From Spirochaetales bacterium (GTDB lineage: Bacteria > Spirochaetota > Spirochaetia > SZUA-6 > RPPD01), in NCBI GenBank assembly GCA_016930675.1, contig JAFGGG010000036.1, positions 62,001 to 126,000 of the forward strand: DNA of 64,000 nt. Direction: 5' to 3'. A program made the position numbers and the translations under genes. The notes below the pieces were generated by a model. That model was not told the origin of the DNA, ran no database searches, and was given only the letters and a program-made list of their open reading frames with translations. Positions 36,547 to 44,649 of this stretch are shown here, in pieces. The stretch's first letter is position 1. Each line of letters begins with the position of its first letter.

Positions 36547-37659
36547 TTATTTTTCCTGCACAAGTATGCGCAGCATCCTGCGGAGAGGCTCCGCCGCTCC
36601 CCATAACAGCTGATCACCTACGGTAAAGGCGGCCAAATATTCAGGTCCCAGATTCATTTTACGTAGTCTGCCGATGGGTACGGTAAGTGTTCCGCTGATA
36701 GCCGCGGGGGTAAGTTCCTTTATGGTCTGCTTTTGATTATTGGGCACTACCTTTACCCACTGATTGGCAGCGGCAAGTATCTGTTCGAGATCTGCTAAAG
36801 GCGGATCTTTTTTGAGTTTAATCGTAAGCCCCTGGCTGTGTGAGCGCATGGCTCCGATTCGCACGCAGATTCCGTCCACGGGAATCGGTGACTCCACATC
36901 TAGAATTTTATTAGTTTCGGCAAAACCCTTCCACTCTTCCCGCGTCTGACCCGTGTCCATGAAACGGTCGATCCAGGGGATGAGGCTTCCGGCCAACGGA
37001 ACACCGAAATTATCTACCGGGAAAGAAGCGGACTGCATACAGTCCAGCACCTGTTTGTCGATCTGTAAAATAGCAGAGGCCGCGTCTTGTAGAAGAGGAT
37101 CGGCGCACCTGCCGATTTCCGCCATCTGGGACACCAGTTCCCGCATCTGCTTGGCGCCCGCTCCGGAAGCGGCCTGGTAGGTCATGGTGCTGATCCATTC
37201 CACCAGTCCGGCTTCAAACAGCCCTCCGACGGCCATGAGCATAAGGCTGACCGTGCAGTTGCCGCCGATGTAATTTTTTATACCGGACGAAAGCCCCCGG
37301 TTGATAACCTTCCGGTTTACCGGATCCAGGATAATGATGGCGTCTTTTTCCATACGCAGGGCGGATGAAGCATCGATGAAATACCCTTTCCAGTTGGAGG
37401 TTTTTAATTTCGGATAGATATCGTTTGTATAATCGCTTCCCTGACAGGTAATGATAATATCAAAGCTTTTCAATTCATCAACAGCGTAGGCATCTTTCAG
37501 GAGAGGGACTTCCTTCCCGATATCAGGTCCTTGTTGTCCGACCTGCGATGTAGAGAAGAAAACCGGTTCAAAATATTTGAAATCGTCTTCAGCCTTCATG
37601 CGCTGCATCAGCACGGAACCCACCATACCGCGCCATCCGATGATTGCCACTCGCTGCAT
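36547..37659 (-). CDS. asd: Aspartate-semialdehyde dehydrogenase
   Basis: NADP-dependent enzyme making aspartate semialdehyde for the lysine/diaminopimelate, threonine and methionine pathways. The N-terminal [14 protein letters not shown] and the catalytic Cys in [17 protein letters not shown] are those of the proteobacterial (E. coli-type) Asd rather than the shorter Gram-positive type. The product is 370 residues. The track start four codons earlier is a TTG; ATG 37659 was chosen because GGAGGA lies 6 nt before it. It is convergent with the coiled-coil gene and its upstream gap is full of repeats. Confidence 0.95.
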   Translation of the reverse strand: MQRVAIIGWRGMVGSVLMQRMKAEDDFKYFEPVFFSTSQVGQQGPDIGKEVPLLKDAYAVDELKSFDIIITCQGSDYTNDIYPKLKTSNWKGYFIDASSALRMEKDAIIILDPVNRKVINRGLSSGIKNYIGGNCTVSLMLMAVGGLFEAGLVEWISTMTYQAASGAGAKQMRELVSQMAEIGRCADPLLQDAASAILQIDKQVLDCMQSASFPVDNFGVPLAGSLIPWIDRFMDTGQTREEWKGFAETNKILDVESPIPVDGICVRIGAMRSHSQGLTIKLKKDPPLADLEQILAAANQWVKVVPNNQKQTIKELTPAAISGTLTVPIGRLRKMNLGPEYLAAFTVGDQLLWGAAEPLRRMLRILVQEK

Positions 37660-37692
37660 AAGATCCTCCAAAGCTTAAATATTGTGCTAATA

Positions 37693-37728
37693 GAGCTTCA
37701 TGTAAAAATATATTTTTACATGAAGCTC
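37693..37728. repeat. Perfect 36-bp palindrome, family A, copy 1
   Basis: GAGCTTCATGTAAAAATA is followed directly by its exact reverse complement. A related hairpin, GAGCTTCTTGCAAAAAT with a 3-nt loop, occurs at 60741-60777, and in both copies a GGAAATTGC arm lies 7 bp away on the same side. Being near the asd 5' end, it could also fold as a cruciform or act on asd expression. Confidence 0.8.
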
Positions 37729-37735
37729 CCTAATT

Positions 37736-37822
37736 GGAAATTGCAAAAGTAGTATATAAATAGAAAATTATTTATCTAAACAAGCATTTTAATTTAGTAA
37801 TTTATGCAATTTCCTTAAAAAA
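37736..37822. repeat. Inverted-arm repeat, family B, copy 2
   Basis: GGAAATTGC (37736-37744) faces GCAATTTCCTTAAAAAA (37806-37822). The 17-bp right arm is identical to 60975-60991 at the right end of the 327-bp element. Confidence 0.65.
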
Positions 37823-37894
37823 TAGTAAGTTTCGCTTTAAGAGTCAAGGCCTTTTACACGAAGTCGTGAGTTTTTTCAAGCCGAGGCAATGAGT

Positions 37895-38152
37895 ATGAAT
37901 AAACTAAAAGGTAAAAATAAATTAAGTAAGGAAAAAATTAAAAGAGAATTATATAAAAAGGAGATTAAGGCCAAAAAGATGCTGACTAAGTGGTGGCTTT
38001 TTCTCCCCACCTTGCACCCCTGCGAGGTGCTCCCTCACATACCACAAGCTTTGCTGGTGGTATGTTGATTTGATGATATCGCTGTAATTCTATTTGTAAT
38101 TAATCGGCTTAAGCGCGATCTAGATAAATACAAGGAGTGGCTGAACAAATAA
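37895..38152 (+). pseudogene. Small lysine-rich membrane-protein gene apparently interrupted by a hairpin repeat
   Basis: From ATG 37895 (GAGG 8 nt upstream) the frame encodes a basic helix (MNKLKGKNKLSKEKIKREL...) up to KMLTKWWLF, then passes through the family C repeat (37992-38064) and stops at TGA 38066. The same frame continues after that stop as DDIAVILFVINRLKRDLDKYKEWLNK and ends at 38152. The two halves read like one ~60-residue protein with a single membrane helix, split by an insertion that kept the frame. The truncated 57-residue chimera may still be made. No homologue is known to me. It is absent from the ORF track. Confidence 0.5.
37992..38064 (+). repeat. Three-hairpin dispersed repeat, family C, copy 2
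   Basis: In order: GGTGG(37992)-CTTTTTCTCC-CCACC(38011), GCACC(38014)-CCTGCGA-GGTGC(38030), and CATACCACAAGC-TTT-GCTGGTGGTATG (38038-38064, one mismatch). The order and much of the sequence match the minus strand of 9942-10038. Confidence 0.65.
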
Positions 38153-38188
38153 AGGATAGTCTAAGTACGCCCATGCCGGTAAAAAAGC

Positions 38189-38217
38189 TTGACATGCTAA
38201 AATGTTAGCAATATAGT
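38189..38217 (+). promoter_or_regulatory. Promoter of the ankyrin lipoprotein gene with a dyad in the spacer
   Basis: TTGACA (38189-38194) and TATAGT (38212-38217) are 17 bp apart. The spacer contains GCTAA-AATG-TTAGC, a dyad that could be an operator for an unknown regulator. Confidence 0.7.
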
Positions 38218-38257
38218 GTAGAAGATTTTATAATTAAATTTATTCGGGAGGTATGTC

Positions 38258-39085
38258 ATGAATAAAAACCCTTTGCCCGCTGCGGTGATTCTTCTATGCT
38301 TAGGTCTTTTCGGTATCAACCTGGCGGGGTGTGGTTCAAATTCCCTTGATCTGCAAGGGAAGACACAAGAAGAGATAACCGCTATTCTTTTTCAAGCGGT
38401 TGAGCAAGAAGATTCCTCTTTGCTGTCTCAGCTTATTGTAGCAGGAGTGGATGTAAACTCTAAAGATGATTCCGGCATGGCTCCTGTTATTTTAGCGGCA
38501 AGTGCGGGAAACCGGGAGATTGTGCAGCAACTGATTGACGCCGGAGCGGACATTAATTCGCAAGAAGAATCCGAAGGATTCACGGCCTGTTCCATGGCTG
38601 TTTTTTTGGAGGATATAGGGATGCTCCAGTTTCTCCTCGAATTGGGCGCGAATCCAAACATAATGAACAAACAACATAAAACTCCGCTGTTTATAGCTGC
38701 TGAAAGCGGGCAGACGGAAATCGTAAAAATCTTGATCCAGGCAGGAGCCGATCCGCATTTCATAAACACGCGGGCCTATAACCAGGCATCCAATACCAAT
38801 ATTCTGATAGCCGCGGTAATGAGCGACAATCCGGAAACCGTGCAGCTTATTATCGATCAGGGAGTTGATCTTAACCATCCAGATTCGTATGGTGATCCTG
38901 CTTTAAATTGGGCCGCGTTCTTCGGTAAAAGCAAGGTAATCGATCTTCTTATAAAGGCCGGCTCCGATCTGAATGTGGTCGGATACAATAGCGCTACAGC
39001 TCTAGATCATGCCAGGAACAGAGGAAATTCCGAATGTGAAGAGATATTAAAAAAAGCAGGCGCGCTTTCCAGAAAAGAATTATAA
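38258..39085 (+). CDS. Ankyrin-repeat lipoprotein
   Basis: A 275-residue protein with a lipoprotein signal (LCLGLFGINLAGC, lipobox LAGC) and about six ankyrin repeats from residue ~40 on, for example MAPVILAASAGNREIVQQLIDAGAD, KTPLFIAAESGQTEIVKIL and DPALNWAAFFGKSKVIDLL. It should sit in the periplasm or on the outer membrane and bind a protein partner. Its own near-consensus promoter lies 40 bp upstream and GGGAGG precedes the ATG. Periplasmic ankyrin proteins in other bacteria have been tied to stress defence; here the role is unknown. Confidence 0.87.
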   Translation: MNKNPLPAAVILLCLGLFGINLAGCGSNSLDLQGKTQEEITAILFQAVEQEDSSLLSQLIVAGVDVNSKDDSGMAPVILAASAGNREIVQQLIDAGADINSQEESEGFTACSMAVFLEDIGMLQFLLELGANPNIMNKQHKTPLFIAAESGQTEIVKILIQAGADPHFINTRAYNQASNTNILIAAVMSDNPETVQLIIDQGVDLNHPDSYGDPALNWAAFFGKSKVIDLLIKAGSDLNVVGYNSATALDHARNRGNSECEEILKKAGALSRKEL

Positions 39086-39143
39086 CAAGAGCTTGCGGAG
39101 CCCTCGGAGAGCACAAAGATATTAATTCTGTTATTTGGGGTGT

Positions 39144-39210
39144 TTAAACTGATATAATCGGGCAGATTCTATCAGTTTAACAATAATTTGTTTAAAATTT
39201 AACGTTAAAT
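39144..39210. promoter_or_regulatory. Palindromic operator-like sites upstream of rex
   Basis: TTAAACTGATA (39144-39154) and its exact complement TATCAGTTTAA (39170-39180) are 15 bp apart. Next come TTGTTTA-AAAT-TTAACGT (39188-39205), close to the Rex consensus TTGTTAAnnnnTTAACAA, and a perfect 14-bp palindrome ATTTAACGTTAAAT (39197-39210) abutting the -35 box. Autoregulation by Rex is the natural reading. Confidence 0.5.
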
Positions 39211-39212
39211 GT

Positions 39213-39241
39213 TTGACAGATAAAATGCTATATGATAGTAT
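39213..39241 (+). promoter_or_regulatory. Promoter of the rex-hyd-hyp operon
   Basis: TTGACA (39213-39218) and TAGTAT (39236-39241) are 17 bp apart; the rex ATG begins only 14 nt after the -10 box and lacks a ribosome site, so the leader would be about 8 nt or less. Confidence 0.7.
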
Positions 39242-39255
39242 GCCTCTAATCTATC

Positions 39256-39885
39256 ATGACGGAAATAAAAGAAAAGATTTCTTCCTGTATAATGGAGCGG
39301 CTCGAACGCTATTATCTGTATATTCAAAGACTGTCCGAACAGGGACAGGTATGGATATCATCACAAGAACTGGCTGAAGGCTTAAATCTTACGAGTTCTA
39401 CGGTGCGGCAGGATATTTCCCATTTAAATTTTTCGGGGATCTCTAAAAGAGGGTATGAGCTTGTCAAACTGCGGCAGACACTGCGCTCGGTTTTGGGACT
39501 TGATACCCGATATGCGACTGTTATTGTGGGGGCGGGGAATTTCGGAAGGGCGCTGCTTTTACATGATGATTTTCGCGAAAAGGGTTTTGATATAAAGGCC
39601 ATTTTCGACAATAATCCAAAACTCATTGGCAAACGTATAGAATCTTATTATATTCAGAGTATTGACAAACTCACCGCTGTGGTGAAAAAAAATAATGTGA
39701 GGATAGGAGTTATCGCGGTGCCGGCAAAGGCCGCGCAGGAGGTAGCGGACAAACTTACCGCTGCGGGAGTCAACGGTATATTGAATTTAAGCACGGCTAA
39801 CGTGCAGATACCCCAGGGAAAAGTAATTGTAAATTCACATATTATTTTAGATTTTATCCAGCTTGCTTTCTATCTTAATGAATAA
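39256..39885 (+). CDS. rex: Redox-sensing transcriptional repressor Rex
   Basis: Dimeric repressor that leaves DNA when NADH rises relative to NAD+. Residues ~13-75 form the winged helix (RLERYYLYIQRLSEQGQVWISSQELAEGL), and a Rossmann fold follows with VIVGAGNFGRALL and the FDNNPKLIGKRI segment. The 209-residue length is normal, and comparison with other Rex N-termini supports ATG 39256 although no Shine-Dalgarno site is present. It heads the hydrogenase operon, 17 bp before hydB, so it probably controls both itself and hydrogenase in response to the NADH/NAD+ ratio. Operator-like palindromes lie at the promoter. Confidence 0.95.
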   Translation: MTEIKEKISSCIMERLERYYLYIQRLSEQGQVWISSQELAEGLNLTSSTVRQDISHLNFSGISKRGYELVKLRQTLRSVLGLDTRYATVIVGAGNFGRALLLHDDFREKGFDIKAIFDNNPKLIGKRIESYYIQSIDKLTAVVKKNNVRIGVIAVPAKAAQEVADKLTAAGVNGILNLSTANVQIPQGKVIVNSHIILDFIQLAFYLNE

Positions 39886-39902
39886 CTATCTAGGAGGATT
39901 TA

Positions 39903-40928
39903 ATGAGCGTACTGAAAATTAAACAAGAAACGCTTACCGCTTGGGTTTCAGAACTTATAAAAAAGACATGTTTATACGCCGTTCAGGCAAAAGCAGATAA
40001 ATTTGATTTTGAGCTTCTGGAAGATGCGCATGCCTTAAGGTTGGATTATGATGTAAGCAATATTCCTCCTAAAAAGTATTTTCAACCTCCGGTGGAAGAG
40101 CTTCTGCGTTTTAACGAACAGGAATTCAAAACTACGGTTGATGACTCACCGTTCGTGCTGTTCGGCGTGCATCCTTACGATGTAAACGCGATCTCGCAAA
40201 TGGACAAGCTCTTTGCGCTGGGAAATAAGGATGTGCACTATCTTACACGAAGACAAAACTCCACCATTGTGGCCTGCGACGTGGAGAACGCTTCCCAAAA
40301 TGTTTTTTCCGGATGTCTGGGGTTTGCCACAGCAGATGAGGGCTTTGATATTCTGCTTACAAAAATTAACGGCGGATATCTTGTGGATTCCCGCACGGAA
40401 AAGGGACAGGCGCTGCTTAAACATCTTCCGGCAGCAGCGGAAAAGGCAACAGCTGCCGATCTTGAAGAGCGTGAGACAGTATGGCAAAACAATATAAAAC
40501 TTTTGCAAAAGCATAAACTTAAAGCGCGACCGGAAGCCGTAACTGCTGCTTTGGACAAGGCATATAATAATCCCCTGTGGGAGGAAAGAGCGGCGCGCTG
40601 TTTTTCCTGCGGTTCCTGTAATCTGGTCTGTCCCACCTGTTACTGCTTTGACGTGCAGGATGATGTTAATTGGGACCTGAAAAGCGGTTTGCGCTACAGA
40701 TGCTGGGACGGCTGTATGCTGCAGGATTTCGCCACGGTAGCAGGTGATCATAACTTCAGAAAGAACAAGGCGGACCGCTACCGGCACAGATATTACAGGA
40801 AAGGCAAATATGTACCGGAAAAAATCGGAGTATTTTCCTGTGTGGGGTGCGGACGTTGTATTTCCGCGTGCGTAACCCATATCGCGAATCCTGTGGAAGT
40901 GTTTAACAAGATAATGGAGGATGTCTGA
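39903..40928 (+). CDS. hydB: Group 3b [NiFe] hydrogenase beta subunit, 4Fe-4S protein
   Basis: Electron-transfer subunit of the cytosolic NADP-linked sulfhydrogenase type, here 341 residues. Two ferredoxin-like cysteine clusters are visible, CFSCGSCNLVCPTCYC (~residues 236-250) and CVGCGRCISAC (~315-325), enough for two 4Fe-4S clusters between the small subunit and the flavin subunit. TAGGAGG lies 6-7 nt before the ATG. Its last base is the first of the next gene. The gene order that follows (beta, gamma, delta, alpha) is that of Pyrococcus furiosus hydBGDA. Confidence 0.9.
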   Translation: MSVLKIKQETLTAWVSELIKKTCLYAVQAKADKFDFELLEDAHALRLDYDVSNIPPKKYFQPPVEELLRFNEQEFKTTVDDSPFVLFGVHPYDVNAISQMDKLFALGNKDVHYLTRRQNSTIVACDVENASQNVFSGCLGFATADEGFDILLTKINGGYLVDSRTEKGQALLKHLPAAAEKATAADLEERETVWQNNIKLLQKHKLKARPEAVTAALDKAYNNPLWEERAARCFSCGSCNLVCPTCYCFDVQDDVNWDLKSGLRYRCWDGCMLQDFATVAGDHNFRKNKADRYRHRYYRKGKYVPEKIGVFSCVGCGRCISACVTHIANPVEVFNKIMEDV

Positions 40929-41764
40929 TGTGTAACAATGGTAAGAAAGATATTTATCTGCCCGAGTTTGCTACGGTTTTAAAAAACGAATCCATGACCG
41001 AGACCGAGAACTACTTTGAATTAAAATTGAGTTCGGGAAAGGATCTGGGACACATGCCCGGACAGTTCGCTGAAATCTCAATACCTGGTATCGGCGAAGC
41101 TCCCATTTCTATCTCCTCGTCTCCCACCAAAAACGGCAGTTTCGAGATGGTAGTAAGAAAAGCGGGTAATGTAACCAACGCACTGCATTCCGTAGAAGCA
41201 GGTAAAAAAATCGGGATCCGGGGACCGTTCGGTACCACCTTTCCTGTAGATACGGTTATGAAAGAAAAGGACATCCTGTTTATCTGCGGTGGTATCGGAT
41301 TAGTGCCTTTACGTTCGGCAATCAACTATTGTTTGGACAACCGCAGCGACTACGGCAACGTAACTATTCTGTCCGGCACCAAAACACCGGCCGAGCGTTT
41401 ATTCACCGATGAGCTTGTCCAGTGGCAAAACAGGGAGGATGTGACTCTCTTAGAGACCGTGGATTATGCCGATGATGCCTGGAAGGGTAATGTGGGTGTT
41501 ATCACCACACTGATTCCTAAAATCAATATCGATCCGGCACAGACCATCACCCTGATCTGCGGACCCCCGATTATGTATAAATTTGTGTTACTTGAGCTTA
41601 TGAAGCATTCAATCGATCATGGCAAGGTATATGTGTCGCTGGAGCGGCATATGAAGTGCGGTGTGGGTAAGTGCGGGCACTGTCAGATTAATGGACTGTA
41701 CGCCTGTCAGGACGGCCCTGTGTTTAAGTATGCGGATATCGCACAAGTAAAGGAGGCGATTTAA
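40928..41764 (+). CDS. hydG: Group 3b hydrogenase gamma subunit, FAD/NAD(P)-binding reductase
   Basis: A 278-residue flavoprotein of the ferredoxin-NADP reductase type that links the hydrogenase to NAD(P). The N-terminal barrel has PGQFAEISIPG and PISISSSP for FAD, then IGIRGPFGTTFPV and the nucleotide-binding FICGGIGLVPLRSAINY. The C-terminus carries CGVGKCGHCQINGLYAC, a 2Fe-2S ligand set as in PyrK and HydG. It overlaps both neighbours by a base or so, so the four subunits are probably translated in a coupled way. Confidence 0.9.
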   Translation: MCNNGKKDIYLPEFATVLKNESMTETENYFELKLSSGKDLGHMPGQFAEISIPGIGEAPISISSSPTKNGSFEMVVRKAGNVTNALHSVEAGKKIGIRGPFGTTFPVDTVMKEKDILFICGGIGLVPLRSAINYCLDNRSDYGNVTILSGTKTPAERLFTDELVQWQNREDVTLLETVDYADDAWKGNVGVITTLIPKINIDPAQTITLICGPPIMYKFVLLELMKHSIDHGKVYVSLERHMKCGVGKCGHCQINGLYACQDGPVFKYADIAQVKEAI

Positions 41765-42513
41765 TGAGTAAACCGCGTGTTGCAATTTTCGACTTTGCCT
41801 GCTGCGAGGGCTGTCAGCTGCAGATTGTAAATTTGGAAGAAGAAATCCTCAATGTACTGGATGTTATCCAGCCGGTTGAATGGCGTGAAGCCATGAGTGA
41901 ACAGAGTGAGGAATATGATATCGCGATTGTTGAAGGTTCGATCACCAGAGCGGAAGATGAAGAACGGATAAAAACAATCAGAAAGCAGGCCAAAATACTT
42001 ATAGCTCTGGGTGCCTGCGCTACAATCGGAGGATTAAACAAGTTAAAAAATTTGTTCCCTCTCGACGATGTGAAGGAAGCTGTGTACGGTAAACACGCAC
42101 ATATGCCGCATCTTAACACAGCGGCTACCAAAGCTGTTGATGAAGTGGTTCGGGTTGACTATTATGTTCACGGCTGTCCCATAGATAAACGTGAGTTCAC
42201 CTATATCCTGCGCTGTCTGGTCTTGGGTAAAAAGCCGGTAATTCCCTCTTATCCGGTATGTGTGGAGTGCAAAAAGAACGGGAATATCTGCCGCTTTGAA
42301 TATAATGAGATCTGTCTCGGCCCCATAACCAGAGCGGGTTGCGGTGCCAAATGTCCCTCAAACGGCGCCTGGTGTTTCGGCTGCAGGGGGCTGGTAGATG
42401 ATCCCAATGTAAACGCGGCTCAGGATGTTATGGATACTTATGGTAAAACAGTGGATGATTTAAAAGCAAAAATTATGTTATTTAACATACAGCAGGAGCA
42501 AGCAGATGGCTAA
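41764..42513 (+). CDS. hydD: Group 3b [NiFe] hydrogenase small (delta) subunit
   Basis: A 249-residue small subunit that holds the proximal and further FeS clusters. The N-terminal CCEGCQLQIVNLE, then LGACATIGGLNKL and YVHGCPIDKREF, supply the proximal 4Fe-4S ligands. Cysteines in the C-terminal half (CVECKKNGNIC, CLGPITRAGCGAKCPSNGAWCFGC) bind additional clusters. No twin-arginine signal is present, so it is cytoplasmic, as expected for group 3b. It overlaps the large-subunit start by 8 bp. Confidence 0.92.
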   Translation: MSKPRVAIFDFACCEGCQLQIVNLEEEILNVLDVIQPVEWREAMSEQSEEYDIAIVEGSITRAEDEERIKTIRKQAKILIALGACATIGGLNKLKNLFPLDDVKEAVYGKHAHMPHLNTAATKAVDEVVRVDYYVHGCPIDKREFTYILRCLVLGKKPVIPSYPVCVECKKNGNICRFEYNEICLGPITRAGCGAKCPSNGAWCFGCRGLVDDPNVNAAQDVMDTYGKTVDDLKAKIMLFNIQQEQADG

Positions 42514-43801
42514 GATAAATATAGATGTGCATCATGTTACCCGAGTTGAAGGGCACGGTAATATTAAAGTGAGAGCCAACGACGGTACTATCGAAGAGGT
42601 GCAATGGCAGGTGCCGGAAGCGCCCCGCTTTTTTGAAGCAATGGTACGCGGCAGAAGTTTTGAGGATATTCAGACTATCGTATCACGAATATGCGGTATC
42701 TGCTCGGTTACCCACTCACTTGCCGCCATTAAAGCGGTAGAGGACGCCTTGGATTTGGAAGTTAGTGAACAGACGGATATGCTAAGAATTCTCATGCACT
42801 ACGGTGAACAGCTGGAAAGCCACAGCCTGCATGTAGGCTATCTGGTGGCTCCGGATTTGTTGGGTCAGAAATCCGTAGTACCCCTGGCTGCGTCGCATCC
42901 GGATGTGGTAAAAACCATTATCAAGATTCACAGACTGGGTAATGAATGGATGGAACTCATCGGCGGCAGGATGACGCATCCTGTAACCATCAAACCGGGC
43001 GGATTTTCCAAGTTACCCACGGAAAAAGAATTGCGGGAGTTAAAAAAACGGCTTGAGAATATTGTGGGCGATTTACACACCCTGGCAGAGGTTGTTTTAA
43101 GCCTGGCGGACAAGCTGCCGGCTTTTGAACGGGACACTGAATATATCGCCTTAAAGCAAAATGGATTGTACACTTTCTATCACGGAAATATTGCCAGCAC
43201 CGATACTCCAAAAATTGTAGATATTCATCAGTTCGAATCGGTGGCGAACGAGTATGTGACACCGCATTCCACCGCCAAGTGGACAAAATGGCACCGCGAA
43301 TCATACGCGGTTGGGGCTCTGGCAAGGTTCAATGTCAACGGGGAGCTGTTAATGCCGGAAGCCCAAAAAACAGCGGCTAAGTTCGGATTAAACAAAGGAA
43401 ACTGTAATCCTTTTATGAATAATGTGGCTCAGGTCGTGGAGTGCGTGCAGATTGTGGAACACTCACTAGTGCTCTTAGATAAACTGCTCGGTAAAGGGAT
43501 CGTAGCGGAAGTCCCCAAAGCCGCACCAAAAGCCGGCGAAGGAGTGGGCTGCGTGGAGGCGCCGCGTGGTATCCTGTTTCACCGCTATGCTTTTAATAAT
43601 CAAGGCGAATGTATCAGAGCCAATATCTGTATTCCCACCAATCAAAACCATGCCAATATTCAAAAAGATTTCGAGGCCTTTGTGCCTAAAATATTAGACC
43701 GGGGACAGGACCAGGTGCGTCTGCTGCTTGAGATGCTTGTGCGCTCGTATGATCCGTGTATTTCCTGTTCCACCCATTATCTGGATGTGGAGTTTGTCTA
43801 G
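42506..43801 (+). CDS. hydA: Group 3b [NiFe] hydrogenase large (alpha) subunit
   Basis: Catalytic subunit carrying the Ni-Fe(CN)2CO centre, 431 residues before processing. The L1 motif RICGICSVTHSLAAI (near residue 57) and the L2 motif DPCISCSTH near the C-terminus supply the four cysteine ligands. After the His of L2 only YLDVEFV remains, which the maturation protease would remove once nickel is inserted. RVEGHG lies at the N-terminus. The gene order and cytoplasmic character point to an NADP-dependent bidirectional enzyme that could evolve or use H2 and possibly reduce sulfur. Confidence 0.95.
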   Translation: MAKINIDVHHVTRVEGHGNIKVRANDGTIEEVQWQVPEAPRFFEAMVRGRSFEDIQTIVSRICGICSVTHSLAAIKAVEDALDLEVSEQTDMLRILMHYGEQLESHSLHVGYLVAPDLLGQKSVVPLAASHPDVVKTIIKIHRLGNEWMELIGGRMTHPVTIKPGGFSKLPTEKELRELKKRLENIVGDLHTLAEVVLSLADKLPAFERDTEYIALKQNGLYTFYHGNIASTDTPKIVDIHQFESVANEYVTPHSTAKWTKWHRESYAVGALARFNVNGELLMPEAQKTAAKFGLNKGNCNPFMNNVAQVVECVQIVEHSLVLLDKLLGKGIVAEVPKAAPKAGEGVGCVEAPRGILFHRYAFNNQGECIRANICIPTNQNHANIQKDFEAFVPKILDRGQDQVRLLLEMLVRSYDPCISCSTHYLDVEFV

Positions 43802-43805
43802 AAGT

Positions 43806-44291
43806 ATGGTTGATACGGTAGTAATTGGTTTGGGAAATCCCCTGCTTTCGGATGAGGGAATAGGGGTTCATTTACTGGAGCAATTGAAAAAGCGTTATGA
43901 ATATGACGGTATTGAGCTGCATGATCTGGGCACAGCCGGCATTTCCGTATTGCATGTAATTGCCCATAAACGAAAAGCGGTGATTATAGACTGCGCTTTT
44001 ATGAACGAGAAACCCGGTGCCATCAAGCGCTTTACCAAGGAGCAGGTCCGTTCTTTAAAACTGTTGCACGGGCTCTCGTTACATGAAGGAGATCTGCTTT
44101 CCACGATTACGCTTTCGGAATCATTAGGCGAATGTCCTGAAAGCCTGGTGCTTTTTGGAATCGAACCGGCGAGTGTGGCTGTGGGCGGAGCACTGTCGGA
44201 ACAACTTTTAGGTAAGGTAGACGAATATCTGGCTCTTATAGCCAGAGAATTAAAGCTTCAGCCGAAAAAAATGTCCATCGATTATGCATGA
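43806..44291 (+). CDS. Hydrogenase maturation endopeptidase (HyaD/HycI family M52)
   Basis: A 161-residue protease that trims the C-terminus of the hydrogenase large subunit after nickel insertion. GLGNPLLSDEGIGVHLL contains the first metal ligand (Glu), VIIDCAFM the Asp and GLSLHEGDLL the His. The track ORF begins inside hydA; ATG 43806 is chosen because the family core begins there, 4 bp after the hydA stop. It overlaps hypA by 8 bp. The natural substrate should be the HydA tail just upstream. Confidence 0.9.
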   Translation: MVDTVVIGLGNPLLSDEGIGVHLLEQLKKRYEYDGIELHDLGTAGISVLHVIAHKRKAVIIDCAFMNEKPGAIKRFTKEQVRSLKLLHGLSLHEGDLLSTITLSESLGECPESLVLFGIEPASVAVGGALSEQLLGKVDEYLALIARELKLQPKKMSIDYA

Positions 44292-44649
44292 ATTCGGCAT
44301 TTGTCAGAATATCGTAAATATTGCATGTAACGAATTAAAAAAACTCGAACAGAAAAATGTTCGTGTTCTAAAGCTGCGGGTCAAGGTCGGCAGTCTGCAC
44401 GCGATCGTTAATGAAAATCTGGAAATGGCTTACAGTATACTCACAAAGGATACCGATCTGCATGGTTCCCGGCTGGAACTCATAAGCATACCCGTGGAAG
44501 CGGAATGCAAGGACTGCGGATACCGGAGTCGGATAAAGGATAATTTCTTTGTTTGCGCGCAGTGTAATTCGGGGAACCTGGAGATCATCAAAGGTCAAGA
44601 GTTGTATATTGAAAATCTGGAGGTGGCATATGAAGAAGACGGAGATTAA
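44284..44649 (+). CDS. hypA: Hydrogenase nickel-insertion protein HypA
   Basis: Nickel metallochaperone acting with HypB in the last metal-loading step. The N-terminal Met-His-Glu holds the nickel site, and two CxxC pairs (ECKDCGY and CAQCNS) bind structural zinc. The 121-residue length is normal. Its start overlaps the protease gene and its end overlaps hypB by 20 bp, so the three are translationally linked. Confidence 0.95.
   Translation: MHEFGICQNIVNIACNELKKLEQKNVRVLKLRVKVGSLHAIVNENLEMAYSILTKDTDLHGSRLELISIPVEAECKDCGYRSRIKDNFFVCAQCNSGNLEIIKGQELYIENLEVAYEEDGD

Larger units (their letters stand above)
37660..38257. other. Repeat-rich gap between asd and the ankyrin lipoprotein gene
   Basis: The 598 bp hold a perfect 36-bp palindrome (37693-37728), a GGAAATTGC/GCAATTTCC inverted pair (37736-37822), a small broken reading frame (37895-38152) that contains a three-hairpin repeat (37992-38064), and a strong promoter (38189-38217) for the downstream gene. 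Confidence 0.75.

Noticed and set aside
40146-40880. 244-residue minus-strand ORF opposite hydB
   Set aside because: The plus strand encodes a clear ferredoxin-type subunit with cysteine clusters; the opposite frame has no recognisable features.
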